64,000 nt of DNA from positions 382,001 to 446,000 of the forward strand of contig JACJYR010000001.1 of NCBI GenBank assembly GCA_020636005.1. Reading direction: 5' to 3'. Shown here piece by piece: positions 1-8,169 of this stretch (its first letter is position 1; every line of letters starts with the position of its first letter). The notes under the pieces were generated by a model. That model had not been told where the DNA came from, ran no database searches, and worked only from the letters and a program-made list of their open reading frames with translations. This DNA is from Lewinellaceae bacterium (GTDB lineage: Bacteria > Bacteroidota > Bacteroidia > Chitinophagales > Saprospiraceae). The position numbers and the translations under genes were made by a program.

Positions 1-63
1 CAGTAAAAAGGAGCGGGAAGCAATGGTGGCTTTTTTAAAAGCACTTTAGCTTTTTGTAAGTCG

Positions 64-350
64 TTGTTTGAAAATTGTTTGAGTTGTTTGAGTTGTTTGA
101 GGTTGTTTGAGTTGTTTGAGTAGTTTGATAATTGTCGTTCTTTGACAAATTCTGTGGCGTAAGGAAACCGTTAAAACGGTTTAGCACATAACCGCTTGAT
201 TTTCAACCCACGACTTAAGTTAAGTCGTGGGTTGAAAATTGGCTGTCACTTAGAGCCGTTTTAACGAATGACCACAAGATTTGTCAAAGAACGACAATTT
301 TCAAACTACTCAAACAACTTCAAACAACTCAAACAACTTCAAACAACTAC
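64..350. repeat. Family B palindromic element with minisatellite arms
   Basis: A nested inverted repeat. The core element (137-292) has terminal inverted repeats containing TTCTTTGACAAAT on the left and ATTTGTCAAAGAA on the right. Its centre is a perfect palindrome with 20-bp arms at 199-218 and 220-239 around a single base. Outside the core, the left arm (64-136) is built of repeated TTGTTTGAG-type units and the right arm (293-350) of the complementary CTCAAACAA units, so the inverted symmetry runs over almost 290 bp. A second core copy lies in opposite orientation at 46748-46905. No ORF of its own. Bases 1-63 hold nothing recognisable. Inference: a MITE-like non-autonomous element. Confidence 0.75.
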
Positions 351-353
351 TTA

Positions 354-2387
354 TCACTTATTCTCCACCGGCAAAAAGCTATACTGCTCTGCATATTCCA
401 GCATCTGCTTGGTAAAGTCGTCCGGGTATTCCACCTTAATGTCGGTAATGTTTCCCGTGCCATCCTTTTCTGCCACCAACCTTGGGTTGATGAACCCTCC
501 ATAGGGTGGGATGTTCAGTTTTTCTGAGCGGGCCAATACCTCGGCGTGGAGGGCTTTGTCCACTTTTACGCCGTAGTTTTCTACCAGGGCCTTGCCTGCC
601 TCGAAGTCTCCCTGCGACTTGATGCGCTGGATTTCTTTCAGCAGTTCCCCGAACAGCATCCGCAATTTTTCATAATCGTGTATTTCAAAATAGGTCTTGC
701 CATCCCGGGTCAATTTTTCGATCACGTTGTCCTTTTTGCCCATTTGGTAGGCCCAGTTGGCCACCATCTGGCGGTTGCGCATGTGGGCTTCTTCGATGTC
801 GTTGCCGGGTTTGATGCGGCGCAGTTGCAGCATCATGCCGTTTTTGATGTAGCTGTCGTATTCAGCCTTGCCAACTTCCAGGCTCGGCATGATGCCCAGT
901 TCGATTAGCTTGGGGTCGAGGATGTAATACAAGGCGAACAGGTCGGCCCGGCCTTCTTCCAGCGCAGAAGAATAGCCTGGCAGTGTTTGCCCTGGTTGGC
1001 CAACGCCGGGTTCAAGTTGGCCGGAGGCATGGCCGAGCACCTCGTGGAGGGCGGTGTGAAGTTTCCCTCCCAGATCGCCGTATTTGTCGGCCCGCTCTTT
1101 TTCTTCCTGGTCGTTTGAAAACTCTTCAAGCATGCCGGAACCACTGGCATGTTCGTAGGCATCTTCAATGTTGCCGAGGCTGACCGACTTGGAGCCATAC
1201 TCGGTCCGGATCCAGTTGGAGTTGGGCAGATTGACGCCGATGGGGGTGGAAGGGGAGGCATCGCCCGATTCGCCTGCCACTGTCACTACCTTGTAAGTGA
1301 CGCCGGTAACGCTTTTCTTTTTGTGCTGATCCAACAATGGGGAATTGTCTTCAAACCACTGGGCGTTTTTGCTCAGGGTGGACATGCGCTCCGAGGCTTC
1401 AAAATCGGTTATCTGGACAATGGTTTCATAAGAGCCCCTCATGCTCACTGGGTCGTGGTAAACTTCTACGAAACCGTTGATGTAGTCAATGTCGCCCTGC
1501 GTGGCCTGGCACCAGGAGATGTTGTAATCTGCCCATTTTTTCAGGTCGCCCGTTTTATAGTAATCAATGAGTATTTGCAGGGCCTGCTTTTGCTGGTCGT
1601 TTTCAGCAACTTCTACGGCCTTTCCCAGCCACATGATGATTTGGTCAATGGCCGGGCCATACAATCCGCCGGATTTCCACACATTTTCAAAGAGTTTGCC
1701 GTCCTTGCCCTTTTCGAGGCGGCTGTTGAGGCCCCATTCGAGTGGCTTGGGATCTTTGCTGTTCGTTTTTGCTGCGTAAAAGTCGTTGACATCTTTGGTG
1801 GTGACGCCTGGGCCATAGAAGTTGACGGCAGAGGCCAGTACATTGTCCACCCCGGGCCGCTGATCCACCCGTTTAGGATCTTTTTTGGGGTCAAAAATAG
1901 CGGCCATTGCGTCGGCTGACAGGGAGCCGCCCACTTCGGAGAGGTTTTTTTCAAACCAATCCCTGGAAAAGCCGGGCGTGAATTTGTCGTGGGAATAATG
2001 GTGGTGGATACCGTTGGAAAACCAAACCTGCTTGGCGTAGAGCAGCAGTTCTTTCCAGTCGTTGCTGTTCTTGTCGCCTTTGTAATTGGCCACCATGCGG
2101 TCGAGGGCATGGCGGATGGCGAGGTTGTAGCGATAGTTCTGGTCGTAACCGATGTCTCTGCCGGAGAGGCCTGCCTGCACCAGGTAATAGACGAGTTTTT
2201 TCTGGTTGGGAGTAAGTTTGTCGAAGCCCGGCACCTGGTATCGGACCATTTTTTTGTCGGCAAAGGTTTCTGTTTGCCAAACGAAATCGTCTGTCTTGGG
2301 TGAGGTGATGTTAGCCGTTGGCTGTGCATTGGGTTTGCAGCCCATAAAGAAAAAAGTTGCCAGAAAAAAAAGGGTAAGCTGTTTCAT
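354..2387 (-). CDS. Dipeptidyl-peptidase III-like metallopeptidase (M49), lipoprotein
   Basis: Predicted zinc metallopeptidase of the dipeptidyl-peptidase III (M49) type, which removes dipeptides from the N-terminus of oligopeptides. The zinc motif HEVLGH is visible near residue 441, followed about 30 residues later by EEGRAD, the expected second zinc-ligand motif. The start at 2387 is preferred over the upstream in-frame ATG at 2444 because it gives a lipoprotein signal (MKQLTLFFLATFFFMGC) with Cys at the lipobox; the product is 677 aa. It should be lipid-anchored in the periplasm or outer membrane. A degenerate family A repeat begins about 18 bp upstream of the start. Family assignment is confident; substrate unknown. 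Confidence 0.87.
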   Translation of the reverse strand: MKQLTLFFLATFFFMGCKPNAQPTANITSPKTDDFVWQTETFADKKMVRYQVPGFDKLTPNQKKLVYYLVQAGLSGRDIGYDQNYRYNLAIRHALDRMVANYKGDKNSNDWKELLLYAKQVWFSNGIHHHYSHDKFTPGFSRDWFEKNLSEVGGSLSADAMAAIFDPKKDPKRVDQRPGVDNVLASAVNFYGPGVTTKDVNDFYAAKTNSKDPKPLEWGLNSRLEKGKDGKLFENVWKSGGLYGPAIDQIIMWLGKAVEVAENDQQKQALQILIDYYKTGDLKKWADYNISWCQATQGDIDYINGFVEVYHDPVSMRGSYETIVQITDFEASERMSTLSKNAQWFEDNSPLLDQHKKKSVTGVTYKVVTVAGESGDASPSTPIGVNLPNSNWIRTEYGSKSVSLGNIEDAYEHASGSGMLEEFSNDQEEKERADKYGDLGGKLHTALHEVLGHASGQLEPGVGQPGQTLPGYSSALEEGRADLFALYYILDPKLIELGIMPSLEVGKAEYDSYIKNGMMLQLRRIKPGNDIEEAHMRNRQMVANWAYQMGKKDNVIEKLTRDGKTYFEIHDYEKLRMLFGELLKEIQRIKSQGDFEAGKALVENYGVKVDKALHAEVLARSEKLNIPPYGGFINPRLVAEKDGTGNITDIKVEYPDDFTKQMLEYAEQYSFLPVENK

Positions 2388-2862
2388 GTTGTCCCGAAAT
2401 GATTTTAGGATTGAAGGAAAAATAAATTGGCTCCCGAAGCCCATTGGGGATTATTATGAAAAAACCTTTGCCACCCTGGAAGAAACCATTCAGAGAAATG
2501 TGTTCTCGAAGAAAACACATGCTCACAATCAATCACTTGTGGGGAAATTGACACAGTTTTTTGAACAATCTCCCCTGGAAGGGCTATGACAGGATCCCAG
2601 CAGTTATCCCGAACTGGCTTTGGGAGTCAATTTAATTTTCACTCAATACATATTGATTAGGTGGAAAGAAGACATTGAAATTAGTATAGTTTATCGGACG
2701 ATGGATAAATCGCTGTAAAATCGTGGCAATCAAGTTCGTATGGCAATTTACTTTCGTGAATCTCCGAGTTCAAGCAAGCCAAACAATTTCGAAAAATAAC
2801 CCAATGGTTTAATGGCGTTTTCGGGAGGTGAAGGTAAGGCAAAAGAAAACAAACCTAAAAAC
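2388..2862. other. Intergenic region upstream of the M49 peptidase
   Basis: This gene-poor stretch contains a degenerate family A repeat (about 2406-2474, plus orientation) that keeps the AGGATTGAAGGAAAAATAA end and a decayed first hairpin. From about 2480 to 2860 no convincing gene, RNA or promoter was seen; short ORFs here have no protein-like composition. Confidence 0.5.
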
Positions 2863-2894
2863 AAAAGGGCCGATGGTTGTCCATCGGCCCTTTT
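2863..2894 (-). terminator. Rho-independent terminator of the pterin dehydratase gene
   Basis: Perfect inverted repeat with 14-bp arms (AAAAGGGCCGATGG, then its complement) and a 4-base loop. Read on the minus strand it ends in TTTTGTTTTT, so it terminates transcription leaving the gene that ends at 2913. Confidence 0.85.
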
Positions 2895-2912
2895 GGCGGT
2901 GTGAGACGGGGG

Positions 2913-3158
2913 TCATTTCTTATATTTTTCAGCGACCATTTCAATAGACTTTGCCAATTTCCGGTCTTTTTCGGTCACTACATTCCCTTCATGATGGGTA
3001 TTGAGCTTAAAGCTGACAGTGTTCCAGACATTGGTCCACTCGGGGTGGTGGTCTATTTTCTCGGCGTAGAACGCAACTTCGGTCATAAATGCAAATGCCT
3101 CTTTGAAATCTTTGAATTTGAAGGTCGCCTGCAGGGAATTGTCTTTTTCAGTCCACAT
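2913..3158 (-). CDS. phhB: 4a-hydroxytetrahydrobiopterin dehydratase (PCD/DCoH family)
   Basis: Pterin-4a-carbinolamine dehydratase, which dehydrates the 4a-hydroxy-tetrahydropterin formed by aromatic amino-acid hydroxylases. The family signature EKIDHHPEW, followed by a NTVSFKLNTH strand and a basic C-terminal helix, is clear. The start at 3158 (MWTEKDN) gives 81 aa; the in-frame ATG at 3209 would add 17 residues unlike the family. No aromatic amino-acid hydroxylase is nearby, so the physiological partner is not visible. It is transcribed away from the DUF4294 gene's 3' end and followed by a strong terminator. Confidence 0.88.
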   Translation of the reverse strand: MWTEKDNSLQATFKFKDFKEAFAFMTEVAFYAEKIDHHPEWTNVWNTVSFKLNTHHEGNVVTEKDRKLAKSIEMVAEKYKK

Positions 3159-3242
3159 ATTTAAAAGTTTAACCTGGTAAATGGTTGGATGGCCAAATGG
3201 TTCAACCATAAATTGAAAAAGTACTATCCTGCTGCAACTCTA

Positions 3243-3857
3243 TCAGTTGTCCCCTTGATAGGATATGTTAAAATCTTCGAGCACGGCATCGAGGATGGGG
3301 TCGTCGCCTTCCAGGTAGCCGCGCTTCAGGTCGTAGCCCCAAAACTTGCTGAGCGTGTTCCAATACCCTGCTGTCATGCCGCCGCGGTAGGTTTTGACCA
3401 GGTCGTACAGCGGGGTGTTGAGTTCTTTTTCAATCATTTTCACCAGGATTTTCCCCTGTATTTTGGTGAGGCCTTTCAGGGGGTCCTCAAATTTGTCGTC
3501 CAGTTCTTTTTGCAGCTTTTTGGCGTAGCGCTTGCGTTTTCCTTTCCTCATCTCTTCGGTTTCCACTTCCAGTTGCTTGAACACTTTGATGGATTCCTTG
3601 GCATACGGATATACGATGGCGGCGCATTTCAGGTAGTAACGGTAACGGTTATACTCTTCCCGGCTCTTGAAATTGCGGGGGGAAGTCAGGGAAATCTCTG
3701 CCAGGTCGTCGGCCACCAGGATGGTGTCGCCCTTGTCGTCCAGGAGCATCGTCATCAATTGGCCATTGATAGAGGTCTTGCCAAGGTTGGTTTGGGCCGA
3801 CGTGCGGAGGTTTATCAGAATAAAAGCTGCAAAAAATAGGACATGGAATATTTTCAT
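3243..3857 (-). CDS. DUF4294 domain protein, secreted
   Basis: A 204-aa protein with an N-terminal signal peptide (MKIFHVLFFAAFILINLRTSAQ) and a body matching the Bacteroidota-specific DUF4294 family: an early DDKGDTI segment, then a charged alpha-helical region with RYRYYLKCAAIVYPYAKES, and a C-terminal YRGGMTAGYWNTLSKFWG stretch. Function is unknown for the family. The start at 3857 is chosen because it begins the signal peptide; the upstream ATG at 3890 adds 11 residues ahead of it. It probably acts in the periplasm or on the outer membrane. Confidence 0.8.
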   Translation of the reverse strand: MKIFHVLFFAAFILINLRTSAQTNLGKTSINGQLMTMLLDDKGDTILVADDLAEISLTSPRNFKSREEYNRYRYYLKCAAIVYPYAKESIKVFKQLEVETEEMRKGKRKRYAKKLQKELDDKFEDPLKGLTKIQGKILVKMIEKELNTPLYDLVKTYRGGMTAGYWNTLSKFWGYDLKRGYLEGDDPILDAVLEDFNISYQGDN

Positions 3858-4046
3858 GCAAATAGGTTTTAGCTGAACGAAGTTAATCACATTTTTTAAA
3901 ACGCAAGGGCACGTTGCAAGGGTGTTAAACTATTGCAAAAGTTCTACCTAAATATTTGTAAAACTGATTGGAAGACTGGCATGGACTGGAAAGCAACCGG
4001 GCGATTTTGGCCGGATGGCCCTGCAAAGGAAAGGATTTGAAAAACA

Positions 4047-4082
4047 AAACAGCCTGCCGGAATGTCACCTGGCAGGCTGTTT
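4047..4082 (-). terminator. Terminator-like hairpin after the small coiled-coil gene
   Basis: Inverted repeat AAACAGCCTGCC...GGCAGGCTGTTT with a 12-base loop, 6 bases beyond the stop of the gene ending at 4088. On the minus strand it is followed by TTGTTTTTCAAAT, consistent with intrinsic termination. Confidence 0.75.
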
Positions 4083-4087
4083 ATAAG

Positions 4088-4321
4088 TCATTGATTGCTG
4101 ACTTTTCTCAAATTGGTTTCGTAGAGTTGTACGATTTTGGCCTGTTGGTCAGCCACTTTGTTCAGCAATTTCAGCTCCTGTTTGATGGAATGGTTTTCGG
4201 GAGCTTGCTTGCTGACTTTGAGTGATTTCAATTGGCGGTTCAGGTCGAGAATTTTTTGGACGGTGGCTCTCAGTGCTGTTTGAGCATTCAACAGGCGTTG
4301 TAAAATTGAATGTTCGCTCAT
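4088..4321 (-). CDS. Small hypothetical coiled-coil protein
   Basis: A 77-aa protein, not recognised. It is almost wholly helical, rich in Leu, Lys and Gln with heptad-like spacing (ILQRLLNAQTALRATVQKIL; ELKLLNKVADQQAKIVQLYE), and is broken by one short QAPENH segment, so it could form a helical hairpin or coiled coil. No signal peptide, so probably cytoplasmic. The well-formed terminator directly downstream supports a real gene. Confidence 0.55.
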   Translation of the reverse strand: MSEHSILQRLLNAQTALRATVQKILDLNRQLKSLKVSKQAPENHSIKQELKLLNKVADQQAKIVQLYETNLRKVSNQ

Positions 4322-4896
4322 TTGACAATGTTTTGGTTTGGACTAAAATAGGTTTAAAAAATTTTTCCGATTCTCAAGAGAAACAAATATAGTTTCAAAA
4401 ACTCCATTTTTTCAAGTTTCCAGCATAAAAATTTTATTAAAATTTCCTTAGGATTGGGTTATGCCGACGAATGGTGTTTTTGGGCAGATGAAAACGCAAA
4501 GACCATTTTTTTACCAAAACGGTTGGGAGCACAATGGATTGTATGGGATATTTATTTTATTGGTTGGTACGCAATAGCTGCCCTTCCTGAAATTTAACAT
4601 GAACCCTCTCCCCGTAACGATGTTATGCTGCTCGTGCCATTTCTGTCAAAAGAGCATACTATTCAAAGCATACATATTCCGGATCGTAGGGCAATCCTTT
4701 TCCCGAACTGGTTTCAGAAGCATAAAATGACAAGTTTTTTGCAATCGCTACCTAACTGGGAACCTACATGTCGGGCATAGACAGGTTCCTTGCGGCCATT
4801 CTCCAAAAACCACTTATGGTTCCATCTCAAAACGGCGTGCCTGAGACCTCCCAAACGTGATCGGGCAAGCTGGTTTGGCTCAACAAAACTCGCCTT
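4322..4896. other. Intergenic region between small ORF and Crp/Fnr gene
   Basis: A divergent intergenic region that is AT-rich in its first half. It presumably contains promoters for the genes on both sides, but no good TAnnTTTG core, operator palindrome or RNA could be assigned. A 93-codon minus-strand ORF (4714-4995) overlaps the regulator's start and was not accepted. Confidence 0.4.
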
Positions 4897-5604
4897 ATGA
4901 ATCAAACTCAAACTTTGTGGTACCTGGAAAATATTGATTTGACGAGCATCCTTTGCCCTGGCAAGATCAAGGCCTCCGGGCAATCGCTGGAACACAAGAC
5001 CTATAAAAAAGGAGCATACATTTACTTGCCCGGTGAGTATGCCGACAAGATCTTCTTTATCATGGAGGGCAGGGTGAAAATCGGCACTTACAGCGATACC
5101 GGAAAGGAGATCACGAAAACCATCATCGGCCCGGGAGAGGTATTTGGTGAAATGCCGCTGGCAGGGGAAGAGGAGCGCCGCAACTATGCCATCGCCCTAG
5201 AAGATACCCTCACATGCGTCCTTTCGGTCGCTGAAATGCGGAACCTTTTACGTGAACACGGCCCGCTGACCTTGTTTTTCATGAAAATCTTCGGCAACCG
5301 CATGCTCGAAATGGAGAAACGCCTCGAATCGCTTGTTTTCAAGGATTCCCGATCCAGGGTGGTGGAGTTTTTGAAGAACCTGGCCATTGAAAAAGGCCAG
5401 CGGGTTGGCTATGAATGGGTCGTCCGCAAATTCTTCACCCACCAGGAGATCGCCAGCCTGACCGCTACCTCCCGCCAAACCGTCACCACCGTGCTCAATG
5501 ATCTGGAAAGCAAAAACATCCTGACCTACAACCGCCGCCGCCTGCTCATCCGAGACATAGAGGCGTTGGGGCAGGAAATGAACCGGATGGTGGAAAGGAG
5601 TTGA
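4897..5604 (+). CDS. Crp/Fnr-family transcriptional regulator
   Basis: A 235-aa one-component regulator. Residues about 25-145 form a cyclic-nucleotide-binding-type beta-roll (YKKGAYIYLPGEYADKIFFI; GPGEVFGEMPLAG). The dimerisation helix (FMKIFGNRMLEMEKRLESLV) follows, then a C-terminal HTH_Crp domain (about 165-225) with recognition-helix region HQEIASLTATSRQTVTTVLN. There is no Cys cluster of the Fnr [4Fe-4S] type. The effector cannot be read from sequence; the GEMPLAGEEERRNYA segment resembles the phosphate-binding cassette only loosely, so cAMP binding is uncertain. It is followed by a family B-type palindromic element. Confidence 0.88.
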   Translation: MNQTQTLWYLENIDLTSILCPGKIKASGQSLEHKTYKKGAYIYLPGEYADKIFFIMEGRVKIGTYSDTGKEITKTIIGPGEVFGEMPLAGEEERRNYAIALEDTLTCVLSVAEMRNLLREHGPLTLFFMKIFGNRMLEMEKRLESLVFKDSRSRVVEFLKNLAIEKGQRVGYEWVVRKFFTHQEIASLTATSRQTVTTVLNDLESKNILTYNRRRLLIRDIEALGQEMNRMVERS

Positions 5605-5623
5605 AGGGCGGAGCTTTAATTTT

Positions 5624-5757
5624 TCGTCCTTTGACAAAAACCGTGAAAATGACCGGCGGGATTAGCGGGTCACTTGAAATGCCCCGCTAATTTGAAAGAA
5701 CTTACGGGGGCACTTCAAGTGACCCCGAAAGGCCTCCACAGGATTTGCCAAAGAAGC
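5624..5757. repeat. Family B-type element with a different core
   Basis: Terminal inverted repeats match those of the elements at 137-292 and 46748-46905 (left end CCTTTGACAAAAACCGTG, right end CACAGGATTTGCCAAAGAA), but the interior is unrelated. It contains the inverted pair GGGTCACTTGAA (5667-5678) and TTCAAGTGACCC (5714-5725), plus an alternative overlapping pair ATTAGCGGG (5661-5669) and CCCGCTAAT (5683-5691). It lies just after the stop of the Crp/Fnr gene. Confidence 0.65.
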
Positions 5758-5852
5758 TAATTTTTTTACCTAAAAGTGTCTTTCAAGCCTTACAAAATCC
5801 ATATCTCAATAACAATCAAGTACTTAAACGCCCAAACACCTCATTGGCGCAG

Positions 5853-6341
5853 CTACCCTTTCCTGATTTTTACCTCGATGTTGGTGGTGGAAAAACCTTC
5901 CAAATAGGGCAGGCTCCGAACCTGTCCACCGGCGGCTAGCACGATGTCCGAACCAATAATTTGTGCCGGCTGCCAATCTCCTCCTTTGACAAGCACATCG
6001 GGCAGCAGGTTTTTTATCAACTCATAGGGTGTATCTTCTTTAAATAAAACTACGAGGTCAACACACGCAAGCGAAGCCAACACGTACATGCGGGATGGTT
6101 CGGCCTGGATGGGGCGCTGAGGCCCTTTTAGGCGGCGGACGGATTCGTCGGAATTGACGCCAACGACAAGGCGCTGGCCCAAATCTTTTGCCCCAGCTAA
6201 ATAGTGCACATGGCCTATGTGAAGCAAGTCGAAGCAGCCATTCGTAAAAACGATGCGATCACCGCCGGATTTCCAGCTTGACACCTGTTCAGCCGCCTGT
6301 TCCCATGATTTTATTTTTGACTTTATTTTTTCAAAAAACAT
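5853..6341 (-). CDS. rfaE2: D-glycero-beta-D-manno-heptose 1-phosphate adenylyltransferase (RfaE domain II)
   Basis: A cytidylyltransferase-fold enzyme of 162 aa that adenylylates heptose 1-phosphate to give ADP-heptose for the LPS inner core. The motifs are FTNGCFDLLHIGHVHYL, with the catalytic HIGH near residue 42, and NSDESVRRLKGPQRPI, then a C-terminal STTNIEVKIRKG, the equivalent of the usual ST-T-I-I end. The kinase half of E. coli HldE is absent, as is normal for the stand-alone form. It is downstream of panD and the flippase-like gene on the same strand, but a 110-bp family A repeat separates it from the latter, so co-transcription is doubtful. Confidence 0.9.
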   Translation of the reverse strand: MFFEKIKSKIKSWEQAAEQVSSWKSGGDRIVFTNGCFDLLHIGHVHYLAGAKDLGQRLVVGVNSDESVRRLKGPQRPIQAEPSRMYVLASLACVDLVVLFKEDTPYELIKNLLPDVLVKGGDWQPAQIIGSDIVLAAGGQVRSLPYLEGFSTTNIEVKIRKG

Positions 6342-6355
6342 AACGGATCAAGATA

Positions 6356-6465
6356 TAGGACCGAAGGAAAAATAATCCCAATGTTAAATCGGATTATTTT
6401 TAAAAAACCCCTCCATTGCTGGGGTTTTCAAAATCAAAATGGTGAAGTTATTTTTTCATCGTCAC
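6356..6465 (+). repeat. Family A palindromic repeat
   Basis: A near-full copy, reading TAGGACCGAAGG at the left and TTTTTTCATCGTCAC at the right. It holds a first hairpin (AATAATCCCAATGTTAAATC...GGATTATT, imperfect) and a second (AACCCC...GGGGTT). The left end is 15 bp from the rfaE2 start codon. Confidence 0.8.
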
Positions 6466-6495
6466 ATAATGGGCAGGTGGCTTTCCTGCCAGGGT

Positions 6496-7572
6496 TCAAG
6501 GGGCCATTTCCTGCTGTACAGCCCGGGTCTGTGGCATTGTTTTTTTGTTGACGATGGGCAGCAAAATCAGCGCTATGATGCCAAGGATGGAATTGAACCC
6601 GATTTGCACCGTAAAGAAAATAATATTGGCAGCGGAAAAAGCATCGTCGCCCCTTACCCCGTAAAATAAGGTTAAAGCCGTAATGACCAGCGCATGAAAT
6701 GTTCCCATGCCGCCCGGCGACGGGATGACAAAGCCCAGGGTGCCAAACACAAAAACCGTCAGGGCGGCCCGAAGCCCCAGGTGCTCGGTGGGTCCAAATG
6801 CCTGAAAGCCGAGCCAGGTCATCAGGAAAAACATGACCCAGATGTTGAGGCTGTGGAAAATAAAAATCCCCGGCCGGTCCAACTGCCTTACAGTCATGAT
6901 GCCCTCCCAGAAACCTAAGAGTATCTTGGCTATTTTTTGGAAAAATACGGTGCGCATGAGTCGTTTTCTAAAAAACCAAACAATGGACATCAAGGCCAAT
7001 AGCAGCAGCAAAGCAGCCCATTTCCAGTTGATGCCCGTTGTTCCCCCTTCGCCCCGGTTCTCAGCGATAAAACCCAACAACTTCTCCGACTCGAACAGGA
7101 GTGCCAGGCCAAAGACCAACAGGAGGCACATCATGTCCACTGCCCTATCCACCACGATGGTGCCCATAGCCTTTTCCAAAGGTATGTTTTCGTATTTGGT
7201 CAAAACGCCTCCCCGCGCTACTTCGCCCATGCGGGGCAGGCCGAGGTTGGCAAAATAACAGACCAGGTTGGCCAAAAAACCATTGATGAACGAAGGCCGG
7301 TACCCCATTGGTTGCAGGAGCATCAGCCATTTGAAGGTACGGCTGATGTTGCTGATGAGGAATGCCACGAAGACCAGGCCGATCCACCCGAAGCGCACAC
7401 TTTTGAAGTCGTTCAACAGTTTGCCTACCAGGCTGCACTCGGAGTCAGGTACGCCCCTGAGGGCACAATCTGCCATAAAGGCTGTATTCTGATGTTGGTA
7501 AACCAGGTAGAGTATCACGGAGCCGATGCTCAGGAAAAATAGAAATTGAAGGATATTTTTTAATAGTTTCAT
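6496..7572 (-). CDS. Flippase-like integral membrane protein (LPG_synthase_TM/YbhN type)
   Basis: A 358-aa polytopic membrane protein with about eight hydrophobic segments, the first at residues 5-25. It carries the family's conserved loop FANLGLPRMGEVARG (around residue 115) and VDRAVDMMCLLL, typical of the lysylphosphatidylglycerol synthase transmembrane / AglD-YbhN family. Members move or modify lipid-linked substrates; the soluble aminoacyltransferase domain of MprF is missing, so this is the membrane part alone. In Bacteroidota it often follows panD, as it does here, with 159 bp between them. Substrate unknown. Confidence 0.8.
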   Translation of the reverse strand: MKLLKNILQFLFFLSIGSVILYLVYQHQNTAFMADCALRGVPDSECSLVGKLLNDFKSVRFGWIGLVFVAFLISNISRTFKWLMLLQPMGYRPSFINGFLANLVCYFANLGLPRMGEVARGGVLTKYENIPLEKAMGTIVVDRAVDMMCLLLVFGLALLFESEKLLGFIAENRGEGGTTGINWKWAALLLLLALMSIVWFFRKRLMRTVFFQKIAKILLGFWEGIMTVRQLDRPGIFIFHSLNIWVMFFLMTWLGFQAFGPTEHLGLRAALTVFVFGTLGFVIPSPGGMGTFHALVITALTLFYGVRGDDAFSAANIIFFTVQIGFNSILGIIALILLPIVNKKTMPQTRAVQQEMAP

Positions 7573-7692
7573 TTTTGGATAGGGACGCTAAACTGGTCAA
7601 CGGCCAAGGGTGGAGGGTGGACAATACTTTGATAATCAGGGTTTTGATGCAGGCCAAATCGGTAAAACCATCCGTGTTTCGGTTTAAATGCC

Positions 7693-7727
7693 AGCGGCCA
7701 GGTGCCAAAATGGGACACCTGGCCGCT
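7693..7727. other. Stable hairpin between panD and flippase gene
   Basis: Inverted repeat AGCGGCCAGGTG / CACCTGGCCGCT with an 11-base loop, 4 bp after the panD stop. Neither side has a strong T-run, so it may be an mRNA-stability or processing hairpin rather than a full terminator. Confidence 0.6.
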
Positions 7728-7731
7728 GCAA

Positions 7732-8079
7732 CTAATAGATCCGGTTGTTTTCGTCCGGAAAGACGATAGACGGCGAAAAGTCCCTGGCTTCGTCCGGTGT
7801 CATCAGTCCATAAGCAATAATGATGACAACATCGCCTGGCTGGCAGCGGCGGGCGGCTGCCCCGTTCAGGCAGATGATGCCGGAATCCCTTTCTCCGACG
7901 ATGGCGTAGGTTTCCAACCGCTCGCCATTGTTGTTGTTGACCACTTGCACGCGTTCGCCCGGAAAGATGTTGGCTGCCTCCAGCAATGCCTCGTCTATCG
8001 TAATGCTGCCCATGTAGTTCAGGTTGGCCTCTGTCACCGTCGCCCGGTGGATCTTAGATTTGAAAATGTTTAACAACAT
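7732..8079 (-). CDS. panD: Aspartate 1-decarboxylase, pyruvoyl-dependent
   Basis: Converts L-aspartate to beta-alanine for pantothenate and CoA synthesis. The 115-aa proenzyme shows the self-cleavage site Gly24-Ser25 inside YMGSITID, the N-terminal KSKIHRATVTEANL and the GERVQVVNNNNGERLETYAI segment of the family. Cleavage produces the pyruvoyl cofactor on Ser25. No panC or panB is in the window. First gene of the minus-strand run panD - flippase - rfaE2. Confidence 0.95.
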   Translation of the reverse strand: MLLNIFKSKIHRATVTEANLNYMGSITIDEALLEAANIFPGERVQVVNNNNGERLETYAIVGERDSGIICLNGAAARRCQPGDVVIIIAYGLMTPDEARDFSPSIVFPDENNRIY

Positions 8080-8169
8080 AGTTTTATAAATGAAAGGGAA
8101 ACGAGGCTAAATAAGCATAAGCAAATAGGGTGAAAAATTGCCATACAGCCAACCCCGACCTTGCACTCC

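Noticed and set aside
4714..4995. 93-codon minus-strand ORF overlapping the Crp/Fnr start
   Set aside because: Overlaps a well-supported gene and has no recognisable features.
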